64,000 nt of DNA from Ryuthela nishihirai (lineage: Eukaryota; Arthropoda; Arachnida; Araneae; Heptathelidae): NCBI GenBank assembly GCA_038380435.1, contig JAWZYU010000030.1:61515817-61579816 (forward strand), given 5' to 3'. The first letter of the stretch is position 1; the number at the start of each line of letters is the position of its first letter. The notes beneath the pieces are model-generated. The model was not told where the DNA came from. It made no database searches and saw only the letters and a program-made list of their open reading frames with translations. Shown here piece by piece: positions 1 to 26,675 of the stretch. A program made the translations under genes and the position numbers.

Positions 1-66
1 CCTCCGCTTCCGTTCCCTTCCAAAAGAGAATATCTCTTTTGAAACGTACTAACGGCCTGCACCAAC
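1..66 (-). mobile_element. RTE-like LINE, 5' end piece
   Basis: Nearly identical to 62175-62241, the 5' untranslated part of the full RTE element. The element runs leftwards out of the window, so another RTE copy probably sits in intron 2 of copy 1. Confidence 0.75.
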
Positions 67-184
67 ATATAAATCACATGCACACAAATTTTTTAAAAAT
101 ATCACCATAATGCACTCTGTGTGTTGTATACACTCATTTATATTTTGAATATATCTCTGTTTTCTACTTATTTCAGGATAATGG

Positions 185-1272
185 GATGAAGGTGGCTCTG
201 TTGATTGCGTTCCAGGCTCACAATCTGCAGTTCCCAGGTTTGAGTTCCAGCTGAGCCAGTGTTGAGATTTTTCTCTGCAAAACTCCACAACTGCCCTCGG
301 TCTTTGGGGCGGGGGTGGCTCAGTCGGTAGCGCGCCAGGCTCGTAATCTGTAGTTCCCAGGTTCGAGTCCCAGCTGGATCAGCGTTGAGATTTATCTCCG
401 CAAAATTCCCCGCCCTGCCCACGGTCAGTAGGGGACACCGATGGGCTTGGAAAGGCCGCCGTCCGTCGGATGGGACGTTAAGCCGTGGCCCCGTGTGCGG
501 GAGAACCATACCCTGTGCAAGTTAAAGAACACGCTGGATGGCCTTGACGGGAGACTACCATCTGTCTCCCAACAGCTGTTCCAGTGGGTCCCCTCCCCCA
601 ACCTTCTCTGAGCCTTTGGGGTCCATCTGACCTGGCCATTTAGCCCATGGTGCCCACGTTAAAGAACACGATGGATGGCCTTGACGGGAGGCTACCATCT
701 GTCTCCCAATAGCTGTTCCAGTGGGTCCCCTCCCCCAACCTTCTCTGAGCCTTCGGGGTCCATGTGACCTGGCCATTTAGCCCATGGTGTGCAAAAAAGT
801 GCCGCTCAGAGGTAAAACAACCCAACGTTAAAGAACACGCTGGATGGCCTTGACGGGAGGCTATCATCTGTCTCCCAACAGCTGTTCCAGTGGGTCCCCT
901 CCCCCAACCTTTTCTGAGCCTTCGGTGTCCATGTGACCTGGCCATTTAGCCCATGGTGTGCAAAAAAGTGCCGCTCAGAGGTAAAACAACCCAACCCAAA
1001 GCCCTCGGTCAGTAGAGGATACCGAGGACTTAGAAAGGCGGCCGTCTGTCGGGTGGGATGATAAGCCATGTCCTGTGTGCAGGAGAGACTACTTACTTGT
1101 GCAATTAACACACTGGATGGCCTTGAAGGAAGCTATCATCTGTCTCGTGACAACTGTTAAGGGTGTTCCTTCCCCTAAATCTTCTCTGAGCCCTCAGGGT
1201 CCTTGTGGCTTGGTAATTTAGCCCATTGTGTGCAAAAAAAGAGGTGTTCGGATGTAAAGCAACCCAACTACC
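185..1272 (+). mobile_element. Old SINE1 copy split by a younger SINE1
   Basis: Diverged SINE1 pieces at 185-302 (tRNA-like head) and 1001-1272 (body and tail) form one element. A younger SINE1 (303-1000) was inserted into it. Its tail end next to the duplicated Galphaq unit resembles the SINE1 tail at 56673-56715. Confidence 0.75.
303..1000 (+). mobile_element. SINE1 with three tandem 3' modules
   Basis: tRNA-like head with A box TGGCTCAGTCGG and B box GGTTCGAGTCCC, followed by the SINE1 body. The 3' module is repeated: modules start at the CGTTAAAGAACAC motif near 520, 657 and 826, the last two 169 bp apart. The first module lacks its last bases. The target duplication GCCCTCGGTC lies at 293-302 and 1001-1010. 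Confidence 0.85.
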
Positions 1273-1487
1273 AGATAGCACTCTAATGTTTTATTTTTTG
1301 TTGTTAACATATTTAAAATACAGTTGTCCTTGCTGAATGAATCCATGTTTTCACTCTTCAACCTGAAATTCTAAAATATAGGAATGGTTAAACAGGTATT
1401 ACTTTTGACATCGGAATACGGTATTTTTTATTATCATTATTGTTCTATGCTTTGATATTTATTTATTTATTTATTTATTTTAATCAG

Positions 1488-15533
<14,046 letters not shown>

Positions 15534-15545
15534 ATGGAAAATAAA

Positions 15546-16085
15546 TCTTTAACCTTTTAAACATGCTTGTACCATCAGCGCTACCTTTTGGTTAGCACCA
15601 TTATAGGGTGGCTGGAAATGGAACTGCTTCAGGTGAGACTAAGGTGTTCTCTGGATTTTGTTCATATTTCCTTATGAACAAAAATATTTAAACTAAAATC
15701 ATAGCTTAAAGGAGTGTTGGAGAGAAGACAGATGAAGCTCAGCCTTTTATACTCCTACGCCAGTAAAGATGTACCACTGCAAAGTCCACCTGCTACAGAA
15801 TACTACTACTACTTCAGGGTCTACAAGAACCTCCTGATTACTTCACTTTCCTACTAATCTTTATCTCCTAAATCTTTCCAAATTCAGCTCGTGGTCCCAC
15901 AAAATTTCCACTCTCCTTTTTACAGAATCGTTAACCTCCTTTAAGCCCTCTCATAGGTCCAGAGAGACTGGGGCACTTCCAACTTTTGAAGCCCCTAACC
16001 AATGTAAAAATTAATTGTCGCTAATACTTATTAAAGGTTTCTATTCTAATTCACAAAAACCTATGTAAAAATTTATCCTTTAGGT
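15546..16085. other. 3' flank of Galphaq copy 1
   Basis: 3' UTR or downstream sequence, then a more GC-balanced stretch (about 15715-16000) of unknown nature. Confidence 0.45.
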
Positions 16086-16388
16086 CAGGGGTTCTCAACG
16101 TGAGGTACGTGGTAAAAGTTTTTGGGGTACACCGTGAGAGCTCAAAATTCGCAAGATCTGGTAACAAAGTCACTAAGTTGGCAACACTGCTGTGCAAAAA
16201 TGTTGTTTTTTGTGTTTATCGATATATGTAATTTATGAATACAAAATTTAATGGGTATATATTTATATGTTTTATTTTATTCTCATTGTTATACTATAAC
16301 TATAGTTTTTTCAATCTATACAAGGGGTACGCAAGTTACATACACGTTTCCAGGGGGTACGTGACGCATAAAAGTTTGAGAACCACTG
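16086..16388. mobile_element. hAT-like nonautonomous element (second family)
   Basis: Ends CAGGGGTTCTCAAC and GTTTGAGAACCACTG form the inverted repeats typical of hAT/Charlie-like elements; the motif GGGGTAC recurs inside. The flanking 8 bp are only an imperfect duplication. Confidence 0.7.
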
Positions 16389-17029
16389 GCCTGTAGTAAA
16401 AATGTATATAATCTATAACAATAATCCATATTATTAGTGTATAGCAAAAATGTTTATTGCTTTTAAGATAAGCTACTTTTTTGGTAAAGAATATTTCCTT
16501 TTGATTTATATTGTAATTTTATATTGTAATTCATAATGAGTCGACATTTTAATTATAGAAATTTTTTAACATGAAGGAACAACCATGTAGATTTTATTGT
16601 AAGATTAAAAAAAATTGTGTTCTAAATACGCCATGTTAAAAATTAAGATACCTTGACTCGAAATGTTATGTAAGTCCCAAAGAATGGTATTTTTTGACTC
16701 CTTTCTGTCATATTGTTGGATGATGCAAAGTGACACAAACCTAGCAATTTTTAAAGAACTAGGGACTTTATCATATGTATTACACAAGATTTTAATACGT
16801 TGCAAAAGGTCTTTCATTTTTAAAAAACGAGGGATGAACTGTCAAATATGTGTATGCTACAGTGAAGTTAACTTTTCCAGGGCTCACGTCTTGTATACAA
16901 GATGGCAGAATCTGAAATGAGAGACAGAGTTTCTATCAGTTTTTACTCTATCATTTTTTACTCTATCAGTTTTTACTACAACACATAAAACTTCGATCTT
17001 AAGAAAGAGCTCCGTTTGAAAAATTTCGT
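16389..17029. other. AT-rich intergenic sequence
   Basis: No gene or element that I can support. Confidence 0.5.
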
Positions 17030-18056
17030 GCCTATATCTTATAAAAATACTTGAAACACAATGTTTTATTTTAATTTTTTTTCCATTTGATGCTTATGTT
17101 ATTAAACTACGATGTAAATAGTTGTTAAAGCCATCTGACTGCCATTTCTTAGGAGCACTAAACAGTATTCCCAATTTATTTGTTAATGTTACTCTACTTT
17201 GAAGCAACCCCCCTAATTTAAGCTCACAAGTTTGATTTGAATTATTATAAACAAATTTTTCCTTAGAGTTTTGAAAATCTCCTGAATATTAACAAAGAAA
17301 ATTGCTATTTTTAAAAATTGAAGATTTTGAGAGTAATTACAAAGTACGTATCTTTGGAGTTTTTTTTCCCATTTTATCTGTTCTTAGAGTTATTTTTATC
17401 ATTTATATAATTTATCCCAGCATTCTGTACATTGTTCCAAGTATTGAAATCCAATTCTAACTAATATTTTCAAATGAAAAAGTGTAATTAAAATCAATAT
17501 ATTGGTAAATTTCTTTAAATTATTTTATTTTCATAAAATTTGGAATTAAATTTTATTTAATTAATTACATAACATGACACTATTTTGGTTGATTGGTTAT
17601 TTCTTTTAAATTATAGAGTTGATTTGTTGATATGACTCAGCACAGTTGGCAAAAGCGCAGTCTCAAAGTATAGTACTATGAAAAAAATTCAAAAAAGATA
17701 ATAATTTTTTTCATTTAAGAAGAAATTTATTTTTCTCTTATTCTTAAACAAATAACTTTCTATTAATATGCATTGTAAATATTTTTGTATTGTTTTTTCT
17801 CTTTTAATAAATTTTTATTTGCATTACCAGATGTATTTTTATTATGTGACTCTAAAAAGTCCTATTAAAATGAAACTAGTCATGTGTTTTGTTAAATATT
17901 TTATTTGCAGAAAATTCAGAATTAAATGCTGATTAATTTGACATATAACATGTCATAATTCCTTTCATTTACTCATTTGTCAAAAAAGCTCTAAAATTAA
18001 TTTTTTTTGGCTGATTTTTTTTTCAGACTGAGCCTTGGAAGGGTTAAACGACCCCA
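17030..18056 (+). repeat. Unnamed dispersed element D1, copy A
   Basis: Shares long collinear similarity with 47350-47890 and, inverted, with 45130-45920 and 46600-46810 (motifs GCCATCTGA(C/T)TGCCAT, CCAATTTATTTGTTA, GAAAATCTCC). It ends CCTTGGAAGGGTTA, the reverse complement of the left end of the 47354 copy. Confidence 0.7.
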
Positions 18057-19229
18057 GTAGGTTTTGACTAATTTTCACGATGAAACAAAGTAAGAATTGT
18101 AGAAATCAAAATTACAAAAAAATGTTTTCTTGGAAAAAATTGTTTCCTGTGTTTTGTAAAAAGTTGCTGATAATTTGATATATAATATATTTCGGCTCGA
18201 GTATGTAATATACTCCTATATCACAAGAGTATCAGATTTTTTCAGATTACAAATAAGAAGATTAACTCTTTCGTTATCTACTAATCTTGTAGAAATAATT
18301 TGGCAAGTGGATTAATAATATGCATGATTTCACAAAAAAATATTCATACTTTTATTTTATTATTCTTTTGTGATTTTTTTTTGCTGTTTGAAGTGTTAAT
18401 ATCTACTGTGGTGGGAATTTTAAATGTTGGAATCTCTGTTAATCATGGTGCTGTAAGTACTTGAGTTCAAAATAATAAATATGGAACTATTGTAATTTGA
18501 TACAGTAAACCTTTAAAATTCAACATAAGACAATAAATAGTCACTTTTATAATTTTATTAAAGTTATATTTAGATATATTGTACAAAATAATATTTTTTA
18601 AAGAAAAAACTGTCATTGAATATTTTGATGTATATTTTTTAATAAACAAATTATTTAGAAAAAATATTTTTTTTATTTCTGGTAAACTTAATGTACTTGA
18701 GTAATAAAAAAATAGAAATAATAATAAAATTAAGCTTTTATTTTTGCAAAACAAATAGCCTAAGTTAAAATTATAGGTAACGGTTTTTTCACGCCCTGTA
18801 ATCCCTGTCATTTTTAACTAAAAATATAATGGATGTGGAAAATGAAAAAAAAAATTCTTATCTACTTTAACTCAGTTTCTACAATACGTTTTGAAAATGC
18901 TTTAAATACTAATATAATATTATAGACATGAACCGAAATATGTGCAATGTATTATTAATCCATTGGTATGTTCAGTGAAAAATCTTATAGATGTGGGAGA
19001 TAAAAGAAATTGGACTGGATTAACAATGTATGAAATTGAACCATACTATTTAGATTTGGTAAATATGTGTAATATTTCAATATAAGACATTTTTGGTGAG
19101 TTAAATCTCTAGAATTCATTCCCTCTATGTAAATATACTGCCTCTCTAAAAAATACTTGAATTTAACATTGCCAAGGCCTGTTAAAATATATTGTATGTC
19201 CTTCACTGAAACCTCCTATCTAGCCCAAG
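18057..19229. other. AT-rich intergenic sequence
   Basis: Low-complexity A/T sequence; open frames here are compositional. Confidence 0.5.
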
Positions 19230-19231
19230 TA

Positions 19232-19473
19232 CAGTCGCTCAAAAAAATATCCGGACACTATGGTTGATTACAGAATTAAAAAAATATCTGTCAACGATTG
19301 TTTTAGAAATTAATGATCTGGTAACGATTTTTTCAGAATTTAGTGATCTGGCAACCTCCGTGTTGCGTTACACGAAGTTTGCCAGATCACTAATTTCTAA
19401 AAAAATCGTTGCCCGATATTTTTCCTGAATTCTGTAATCAACCAAAGTTTTCGGATATTTTTTGGAGCGACGG
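19232..19473. mobile_element. Foldback MITE, Tc1/mariner type, copy B
   Basis: Same family as 2575-2790: CAGTCGCTC start, inverted arms, central GATCTGGCAACC, TA on both sides. One end has a substitution (GAGCGACGG). Confidence 0.88.
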
Positions 19474-19475
19474 TA

Positions 19476-20440
19476 CATATGCAGTGGGTTCTCTTTCCCA
19501 ACTCCCTTGTGATTTCAATGACTTGGCTGGTTATGAAGCAAAAACATTGCATATTGCCTTGAAAGGAGTAAAGTACTCAAGGAACTGAAGTTCAAATCAG
19601 AATGTATAATAAGAAAAATTATATGTTATTCTGAATGAAATTTGCAAGTATTGTATTCAAGGCTGGACGTAGGGGGGAGGGGATTATTAAGGAACCATGC
19701 CCCTTCCTGCCTGAGAATGCTAGCAAGGAAAATAGAGGCAAAAAAAATATTAAACGTTTAGCATTTTTTTTATTTATAAAATAATACATCAACAATAAAT
19801 TATATGAAATTTTGAGTGATTACATTTATCAATGATAACAAATTAGAATATTTAAATAGCAATTGCATACATAATGTAAATACAGTGCATGATATATAAT
19901 ACATACACATGAAGAAAAAAAATATCATATTTTCTTTAATATGCACAACCAAGGAGCTAGAATAACCTCATACAGATTATAATATAATATTTATTTTATG
20001 TTTTGTAGAATTAAAAAATGATAGCAAATAAGAAATAAGCCAGAAAAAATTAAAATAAAAATAAAGTAAAAAATAAAAACTTATGTTTATTTCATGCATT
20101 TCTCATAAATTTTCATGCAATTTTTTAAAGACCCTAAAACTTAGGGGGGAAATGTTATATTAAACGGAATGGACAAATTATTATATACACCTATCTAATA
20201 ACACTGATTTACAAGGTTTTTATAACATGTAGCTGCCTTTAACTATTTTTCAGGTGCTGATTTCAAATGTGGCCTTAAACAATGGCTAGCACGTCACGTT
20301 TTTATGTTATTGGGCATTTTGACTCCTATTAAGATCTTCCTATACCAACATCTCCAGGCAATAGGGAGGATACTAGATATTTTACTTTTTGCCGCTGCCA
20401 ACACTGATTGCCAAGTGGGAGAAAACATGTAACAGTAACC
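19476..20440. other. Intergenic sequence
   Basis: Nothing recognised; strongly AT-rich between 19740 and 20160. Confidence 0.5.
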
Positions 20441-21180
20441 TAACCTCAGATCGTCATTCTTGTTGTTTTCATTGTAGGAAGAATATATGCTGTACGTTGA
20501 AGAGTGAATTTTGGTGTTTAAATGGCACGAAAGCAACGTCACGAGGTGTTAATGTGCCAGATAAGTTTTGTTATGTGTGTGGAAATTATATTTTAAAATC
20601 CCAGGGTCGTTCTTTGAGAAAGATTATGAAGAAAGCCTATAATTTGCATTTTGAATGTCATGTTGGTGATCAGGACAAAACATGGGTTCCACATGTGTGC
20701 TGCATTTTGTGTTTTGTTGGCCTGAGTGAATAGTTGAAAGGTAAGATAAAATCCATGCCCTTTGCAGTCCCAATGGTTTGGCATGAGCCAACTAGTCACT
20801 TGCACGATTGCTGTTTTTGTTTGACTAAAGTGTCGGGCTTTTCAAAAAAGAATAAAAGCAAAATACAATATCCAAATGTGCCTTCAGCCATAAGGCTAGT
20901 TCCTCATGGAGAAGATCTTCCTATACCAACACCTCCAACTGGGAGGAGATGGATTCACATTCATCAGAGGAAGACTTTGAGGCACATACAGATCCTGATC
21001 CTACGTACACCCCTAAAAAGTTAGACGAGTCTCATCTGATTCAGCAAAATGAACTAAATGATCTTGTTCGAGACCTAGGACTTTCCAAACAACAAGCTGA
21101 GGTTTTAGGTTCAACACTTCAAGAGTGGAATCTTCTGGCCAAAGGTACCAGAGTATCTCTGTTCAGAAAACGAAACTTGG

Positions 21181-21559
21181 GTTGGTTTACCTCTGAGCGG
21201 CATTTTTTTGCACACCATGGGCTAAATGGCCAGGTCACATGGACCCCGAAGGCTCAGAGAAGGTTGAGGGAGGGGACCCACTGGAACAGCTGTTGGGAGA
21301 CAGATGGTAGCCTCCCGTCAAGGCCATCCAGCGTGTTCTTTAACGTGCACAGGGTATGGCTCTCCCGCACACGGGGCCACGGCTTAACGTCCCATCCGAC
21401 GGACGGCGGCCTTTCCAAGCCCATCGGTGTTCCCTACTGACCGTGGGAGGGCGGGGAATTTTTGCGGAGATAAATCTCAACGCTGACCCAGCTGGGACTC
21501 GAACCTGGGAACTACAGATTGCGAGCCTGGCGCGCTACCGACTGAGCCACCCCCGCCCC
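21181..21559 (-). mobile_element. SINE1 inside the pseudogene
   Basis: Full-length minus-strand copy; target duplication AACGAAACTTGG at 21169-21180 and 21560-21571. Confidence 0.92.
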
Positions 21560-22448
21560 AACGAAACTTGGCTTTATCTGCTTATTACAAGATGCAAGAT
21601 GGTTTGTGTTTCTGCACAAATATTTCAGAACTGATGAAAGAAATTGCAACTACTCACGACCCTAAGGAATGGCGTCTATATATAGATTCATCAAAATTCA
21701 GCTTAAAAGCTGTTCTTTTGCATAAAGGAAACCAAAAACCTTCCATTCCGGTGACATACACTGTGGGAATGAAGGAAACTTATGAAAGCATGGAAAAATA
21801 CTCACTGCTATAAAATATGACCAGTTTAAGTGGACAATATGTGGTGACCTAAAAGTCATATCTCTTTTGCTCGAGCTTCAAGGAGGCCTCACAAAATTTT
21901 GTTGTTTTCTATGTTTGTTGGACAATAGGGCCAGAAAGGAACACTACAAAACAAAAGACTGGTCCAAAAGAGACGTTTTTATTCCTGGAATATATATAAT
22001 AGTAATGTGAAGTATAAGCCTCTAGTTGACCTTCCACTGGGACTTATGGAAAACTTTGTAAAGGCAATGGACAAAACTGCTGAAGGTTTTTGCACTTGAA
22101 GGCAAAAATTTCCAAATCTAAGTGATGCCAAACTCAAAGAATAGATCTTTATTGGTCCTCAGATCAGGAAGCTACTGAACGATACTGCCTTTGAAAAAAA
22201 AAACTAAATATGAAGGAGAGCGCTGCATGGAAATCCTTCATCTCTGTGGTTCAGGGTTTTCTGGAAATCACAAAGAGGAAACTACCATCAGCTCATTCAA
22301 GATCTCAAAAACTATGGAAATCTTGGCTGCCGAATGGCTGCCGAGTCATTGAAGATCCATTTCTTGCACTCGCATCTCGACTTCTTTTCCAAGAACTTAG
22401 GAGCTGTCAATGATCAGCAAGGGGAAAAATTTCACCAGTATATCCGAA

Positions 22449-22486
22449 TTATGGAGGAGAGATGCCTTGGCATCTCTCCTCCATAA
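22449..22486. repeat. Perfect inverted repeat, 18-bp arms, 2-nt loop
   Basis: Arms 22449-22466 and 22469-22486 are exact reverse complements. The right arm interrupts the pseudogene's coding similarity, which resumes at about 22527. Confidence 0.92.
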
Positions 22487-22609
22487 CTCGGGGAGAGACA
22501 ATCATAATGATAGCCAATCATAATGAAGGGTGACTATTGCTGGTTCTTGCAGAAGGAAGATACCTCAGCGCATAAAGGACAAAAATGAACTTCTTGTAAG
22601 TATAAAGGG

Positions 22610-23570
22610 TCTTTACCTATGTTTTCTTATTTTGCGTTTCATTATTTTATTTGTTACTTTATATTCAGTGGTCTATAACTATGATGTTTAATTTTTTTTC
22701 ACTGTAATCATGCAATTAATTAATGAGTTTTAAGTTGCAATTTTTAAAATAGTCACATTTATTTTCATTTCCCAGATATGCGTATTCATTGAAATTTAAA
22801 GTACATCAATCAGTAATTAAAAAAAAAAACTGTTCGTGCTGCAGTTTTTTCACAGCCATATTTGTATATAGCACCCCAAAATTAATTAAAAACATCCTAT
22901 TTGACCAATGTTATAAAACAAAATTTCAATTTGTTGTCTACTGTAATCTATTGCTCCACTTTTTGCCATCACAAACAACAGCCAGACATCTTGGTAGGCA
23001 CTCAATGAGATATTGAAAACACGGAGGTGGTATTACCGCCAATGAAGCGAGGATTGCTCGTCAACCTCCACCACAGTTGCCGGTGGAGATTGCTGGACTA
23101 GAACAGATCTTTCCAGTTCGTCCCACAAATTCTCTATTAGCTTGGATTAGACGGAACTGATCTAAACGATACTTAAACTTGAGAGAAGGGTAGTTGAGAA
23201 AATAAATTTCCGTATTTTGAAATTTAATTATTTTACTGAAAAAAAGGTGTAAAAAATTTTTTCCAAGTTCTAGATGAGTTTTTCTTCTAGGAGAAATTAA
23301 ACCCACCTAAACTGATTAATACCAAAGTTTGTGAAAAAGATTTAGAGCTTTGGATTTATTTCATTCCCAGGAAAGTTTTAAACAAAAATGAAAAAATAAA
23401 AACCTGTTGGTCAATACAAATATTGACCACAAATAGTTGGAATTTTTTTTCTTAAAGTAGTGTGTCTCATCACAAATGAAAGAGAATATTTTGAGTTTCT
23501 TATAGTTTTTTAAATGATCTCATTATTAAATATACCCATAGATAAAAAGTTAAGATATTGACGAAAAGGT
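22610..23570. other. AT-rich intergenic sequence
   Basis: No gene or element that I can support. Confidence 0.5.
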
Positions 23571-23584
23571 TTGTCGCAAAAATA

Positions 23585-23660
23585 AGAAGCATTAGCATAC
23601 TCAGCCGGTTACTGGGAGATATGGGTTCGAATCCCACTTACGGCAAAAAAAAAATATTTT
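23585..23660 (+). repeat. tRNA-like fragment, possible third SINE family
   Basis: B-box-like GGGTTCGAATCCC followed by an A-rich tail. It lacks a full cloverleaf, so it is not a tRNA gene. Confidence 0.45.
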
Positions 23661-23701
23661 TTTTTTCAAGATACATTCTTTTTGTTCATTTCGGTAAGAA
23701 T

Positions 23702-24062
23702 AGTATTGTGTTGTTTTACTTCTGAGGGCACTTTTTTGCAAACAATGGACTAAATGGCCAAGTCATAAGGACCCCGAGAGGTCAGATGAGGTTAGGGGGT
23801 GGGAGGAAACCTGTTAGACAGCTGCTAGAAGAGAGATGAAAGCCTCTCGTCAAGGCTATCCATCGTGTTACTTAAAATGCACAAGGTATGGCTCTCCCGC
23901 ACAGGAAACCATGGCCTAACGTCCCATCCTACCGATGGTGGCCTTTCAAGCCCATCAGTGTGTCCTAGTGACCGAGGGCAGCGCGGGGAAAAACCCCAAC
24001 GCCTGCCCAGTCGGGACTCCAACTTGGGAATTGGAGTTGTTAAGGCTAGAGCAGTCCTGGGA
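23702..24062 (-). mobile_element. SINE1, old diverged copy
   Basis: Minus-strand SINE1 with many substitutions; no clear target duplication and a degraded tRNA-like head. Confidence 0.78.
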
Positions 24063-24352
24063 AAACGTTTCATCTGAACGGCCACATAAAAATTTTGAAA
24101 TAAAATTGCGACCGCCAAAAAATATAAATAATGTAAATATATATATATACACTGGTACATACGGTTTTTTTACTCCAGTAAAAACCCACCCAAAAGTGAA
24201 ATATAAACACTCTAAATACATTAATTATTTTAATGAGAATTCATTTCCCTAAAGTTGGATTTCTTGTCCTCTATACGTTCTTTTTCTCTTTCACAACTTT
24301 ATTTGTCATCAGTAGTTGGAACAAAACGAGGTGGCTGGCCCCAGTTTGTCCA

Positions 24353-24729
24353 GGGGTGGCTCAGTCGGTAGCGCGCCAGGCTCGTAATCTGTAGTTCCCA
24401 GGTTCGAGTCCCAGCTAGGTCAGCGTTGAGATTTATCTCCGCAAAATTCCCCGCCCTGCCCACGGTCAGTAGGGGACACCGATGGGCTTGGAAAGGCCGC
24501 CGTCCGTCGGAGGGGACGTTAAGCCGTGGCTCCGTGTGCGGGAGAGACATACCCTGTGCACGTTAAAGAACACGCTGGATGGCCTTGACGGGAGGCTACC
24601 ATCTGTCTCCCAACAGCTGTTCCAGTGGGACCCCTTCCGCAACCTTCTCTGAGCCTTCGGGGTCCATGTGACCTGGCCATTTAGCCCATGGTGTGCAAAA
24701 AAGTGCCGCTCAGAGGTAAAACAACCCAA
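24353..24729 (+). mobile_element. SINE1
   Basis: Plus-strand copy lacking the first few bases of the head; 13-bp target duplication CCCAGTTTGTCCA (24340-24352, 24730-24742). Confidence 0.92.
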
Positions 24730-24742
24730 CCCAGTTTGTCCA

Positions 24743-26667
24743 TACCTCGAAAAGAGAAGATTAGTGATTGCATTCCATCGCGTACACACGGCCTCTTTGG
24801 CCGCCCGAAGCGAACTTGAATATCTGCCACCACTTTCTTCGAGTGTGATTTTAGATAATGATTAATTTAGTTAAATTTATGGATTATTTTTTATAGCGAA
24901 TGAGAAATCATCTGTTGAAAATTAAGTCTTACTCCAGTCAAATTTGCTAGAAAAACTGCAATCTATAATAGCTAAAAATATTATTCTGTTTCATCTGCAA
25001 AAAAATTATAAAACTTCAACAGATAGATTAAAATTTTTAAGCCTTTTATCCTGCAGTAATTTACATAAATGTAATTTAATAATTAATTTTTTTGACGAAA
25101 CATGCAAACTAAAAATTCAAGACAATAAAAATACGAGACTTCAATAACAAGGATATTACAAAATGCCTACTTTTCGAAATAATTATGGAAAACATACCTT
25201 CGAATATCAAATACTATTTATATTTAATGCTATCCCAAAAGAAATATTAAATATAGATTCTTTTAGTACATTGAAAATCGAAAAAAATATTTGGGAATTT
25301 CTAATTAGCTAAATATTATGTGCTGTGTTTTGTGAAGTTATTTGATGTGAATTTTGTTTTTGTGAATTTAATTTTTAAATTTAAATGTATTCTTTACTTT
25401 TATGAATAAAAATCTATATTCGTAAAAAAAAAATTGCCGCCCCTAAAAATAATAACGTCCTCTTCAGTCGTACCAAACGTACGTGCGGTAGCGCCGCCCC
25501 TGCGCGTACATAAGGGAGGAGATTGTCAAGGTGGTATCATGTTACGCTAACAATTTTTTCCTGCAGTTGGTAATTTACGTGTTGCGATGAAAAAAATATT
25601 AGCTGATGTGGTATATCATTAATTATAATATAACTGCCACTACTATAATAATCTCTTGCTATGCATATCAACATACTAAAAATGAAGACTTACAAAAAGC
25701 AAACTGTTATTTAACACTGAATTGGGGGGGGGGGGGGGGAGTGTCCGATCAAGCCTAAATATGTTGTGATCTAGGAGAGAGTTGACATTTAAAATTCCGG
25801 TAAAAAGCGTTGTGTAATTTGTAGAATTTTTTTCCCTTAATGAGAGAAAAAATATGAAATAGTGTTTAAAAAAATATCTATGGATATATGTTATGCAGTG
25901 ATCCTACGGAGATATAAATAATAGTATAATCAGAACTCAAAAATTAAAATTATTGCGAGTTGAGACTTTTTCTAAATACGTCTTCAGATTGTGGGAAAAA
26001 GAAGCATAATTTAGTTATTCTGCTATGTTGAGATATTTATAAGAGTTGAACAGCGCGAGACCGTAGTTGTGGCATCTCAAATATAACGCGGTGTTATGAC
26101 GTTTGTTGATTATAGGTTGAAGACAATGGTGGATTTAATATTTAGACACTCTAGGCATGAAGATTATTTCAAGATGTCCCAAAGAGAGATTGGTGTGTTA
26201 AAAATACCAAATTTCATGATGAAATTTCAATATTCTGTTTTATGTAAATGGTATATGGAATATAGAGGGAAAAAATATAATTATTACCGTATATAAAGAA
26301 AATGGATTAGAGATAATAATTTTACTACTATGTATTCTTGTTTTCATTGTAAATTTTGCATAGTTGAACATAAACTTCAAAACATATGCTTCAGTGTATA
26401 AATAGAAGTATATAATATAAATTAAAAAAATATTCAAAACATATACTTATGAAATTAAAGCAGTCTTTTTCTCAATTTTTCATTAGCAAACGTATAAATT
26501 TAATGATCGAAATTCGAATTTTAAATAATATTTTTTTAAATAAATAGGAAAAATAAATTATAAGAGGCCCAAGTTTCGCACCTGCGTAAATCAGCATCTG
26601 GTTGAAGTGCATATTAATGCATTCATTAAGGAATAAGCTGAGGTTTTGTATATTTATCAAACTTTTA
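24743..26667. other. AT-rich intergenic sequence with a G16 run
   Basis: No gene recognised. A run of 16 G lies at 25724-25739. A GC-richer patch at about 25435-25520 is unexplained. Confidence 0.5.
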
Positions 26668-26675
26668 GTATAAAT

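Larger units (their letters stand above)
20470..22600 (+). pseudogene. Broken copy of a multi-copy invertebrate cysteine-rich protein family
   Basis: Conceptual pieces read, in order, GVNVPDKFCYVCGNYIL, GDQDKTWVPHVCC, PFAVPMVWHEP, YPNVPSAIRLVPHGEDLPIP, LNDLVRDLGLSKQQAE, then after a SINE1 (21181-21559) EWRLYIDSSKFSLKAVLLH and, near the end, DYCWFLQKED. I know this pattern from a protein family repeated many times in invertebrate genomes, likely carried by a mobile element, with no established function. Paired Cys motifs (CYVC, HVCCILC, CCFC) suggest metal binding. This copy has at least one in-frame stop (about 20732), several frameshifts, the SINE1 insertion and a short inverted duplication at 22449-22486. 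It cannot make the full protein. The family match is from memory and should be checked. Confidence 0.65.

Noticed and set aside
18467..18811. 114-codon open frame on the minus strand
   Set aside because: AT-rich sequence giving Leu/Ile/Phe/Lys-rich peptide; no motif or homology recognised.
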